Shown in pieces: positions 6,681 to 6,749 of a stretch of DNA of 6,749 bases. The translations under genes and the position numbers were made by a program. Within the stretch, counting starts at the first letter, position 1, and every line of letters starts with the position of its first letter. Below the pieces are notes generated by a model. It was not told the origin of the DNA, made no database searches, and worked only from the letters and a program-made list of their open reading frames with translations. The DNA is from Candidatus Anoxychlamydiales bacterium. GTDB lineage: Bacteria; Chlamydiota; Chlamydiia; Chlamydiales; SM23-39. The stretch spans positions 1 through 6,749 of the forward strand of contig JAAKFW010000082.1 of the NCBI GenBank assembly GCA_011064905.1, in the 5' to 3' direction.

Positions 6681-6749
6681 ATGGCAAGTTCAATTACTTT
6701 CAGTTCTGTGACAAGTTCTATAAAAGATAAATGCGCTCATTTAGTAGAT
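6681..6749 (+). CDS. N-terminal 23 codons of an unidentified protein, cut off by the right window edge
   Basis: Open from the ATG at 6681 to the end of the window with a good ribosome binding site just upstream. The visible protein begins MASSITFSSVTSSIKDK and continues CAHLVD. It is Ser/Thr-rich, has no hydrophobic signal peptide in the part seen, and is too short to assign to a family. It is divergent from the RHS gene, so it is in a separate transcription unit. Whether it is full length or a fragment cannot be judged here. Confidence 0.6.
   Translation, partial: MASSITFSSVTSSIKDKCAHLVD

Overview
The window is very AT-rich (about 70% by eye). It holds three genes on the minus strand, packed with almost no gaps, and the first codons of a divergent gene on the plus strand. 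The best guess for the source is an environmental (amoeba- or arthropod-associated) member of the Chlamydiae. The basis is the combination of a Sec-exported RHS/YD-repeat protein and a C-terminal domain that, by eye, resembles the chlamydial DUF687 family (alpha/beta-hydrolase-like). This is recognition from memory, not a search; another low-GC intracellular bacterium is possible.

Layout from right to left, following transcription of the minus strand. 6500-6680 is a short AT-rich divergent intergenic region. 1034-6499 is an intact 1821-residue RHS-repeat protein with a signal peptide, an RHS opening motif, about 1000 residues of YD repeats, a complete RHS-associated core with a variant self-cleavage motif (DLYGL in place of DPxGL), and a 224-residue C-terminal domain carrying a candidate Ser-Asp-His triad. 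Three bases after its stop codon begins a 181-residue predicted lipoprotein (485-1030), whose ribosome binding site overlaps the RHS stop. After 25 more bases comes a DNA-3-methyladenine glycosylase (1-459) that runs off the left edge. On the right, 6681-6749 encodes the first 23 residues of an unidentified plus-strand protein.

Working model (inference): the RHS protein is a polymorphic-toxin-like shell that encloses and releases a lipase/esterase-like effector domain. The translationally coupled lipoprotein is a candidate partner, possibly an immunity protein. The glycosylase is probably a housekeeping repair gene that lies in the same transcription unit or just downstream of it. No tRNA, rRNA, CRISPR array, insertion sequence or convincing terminator was seen.
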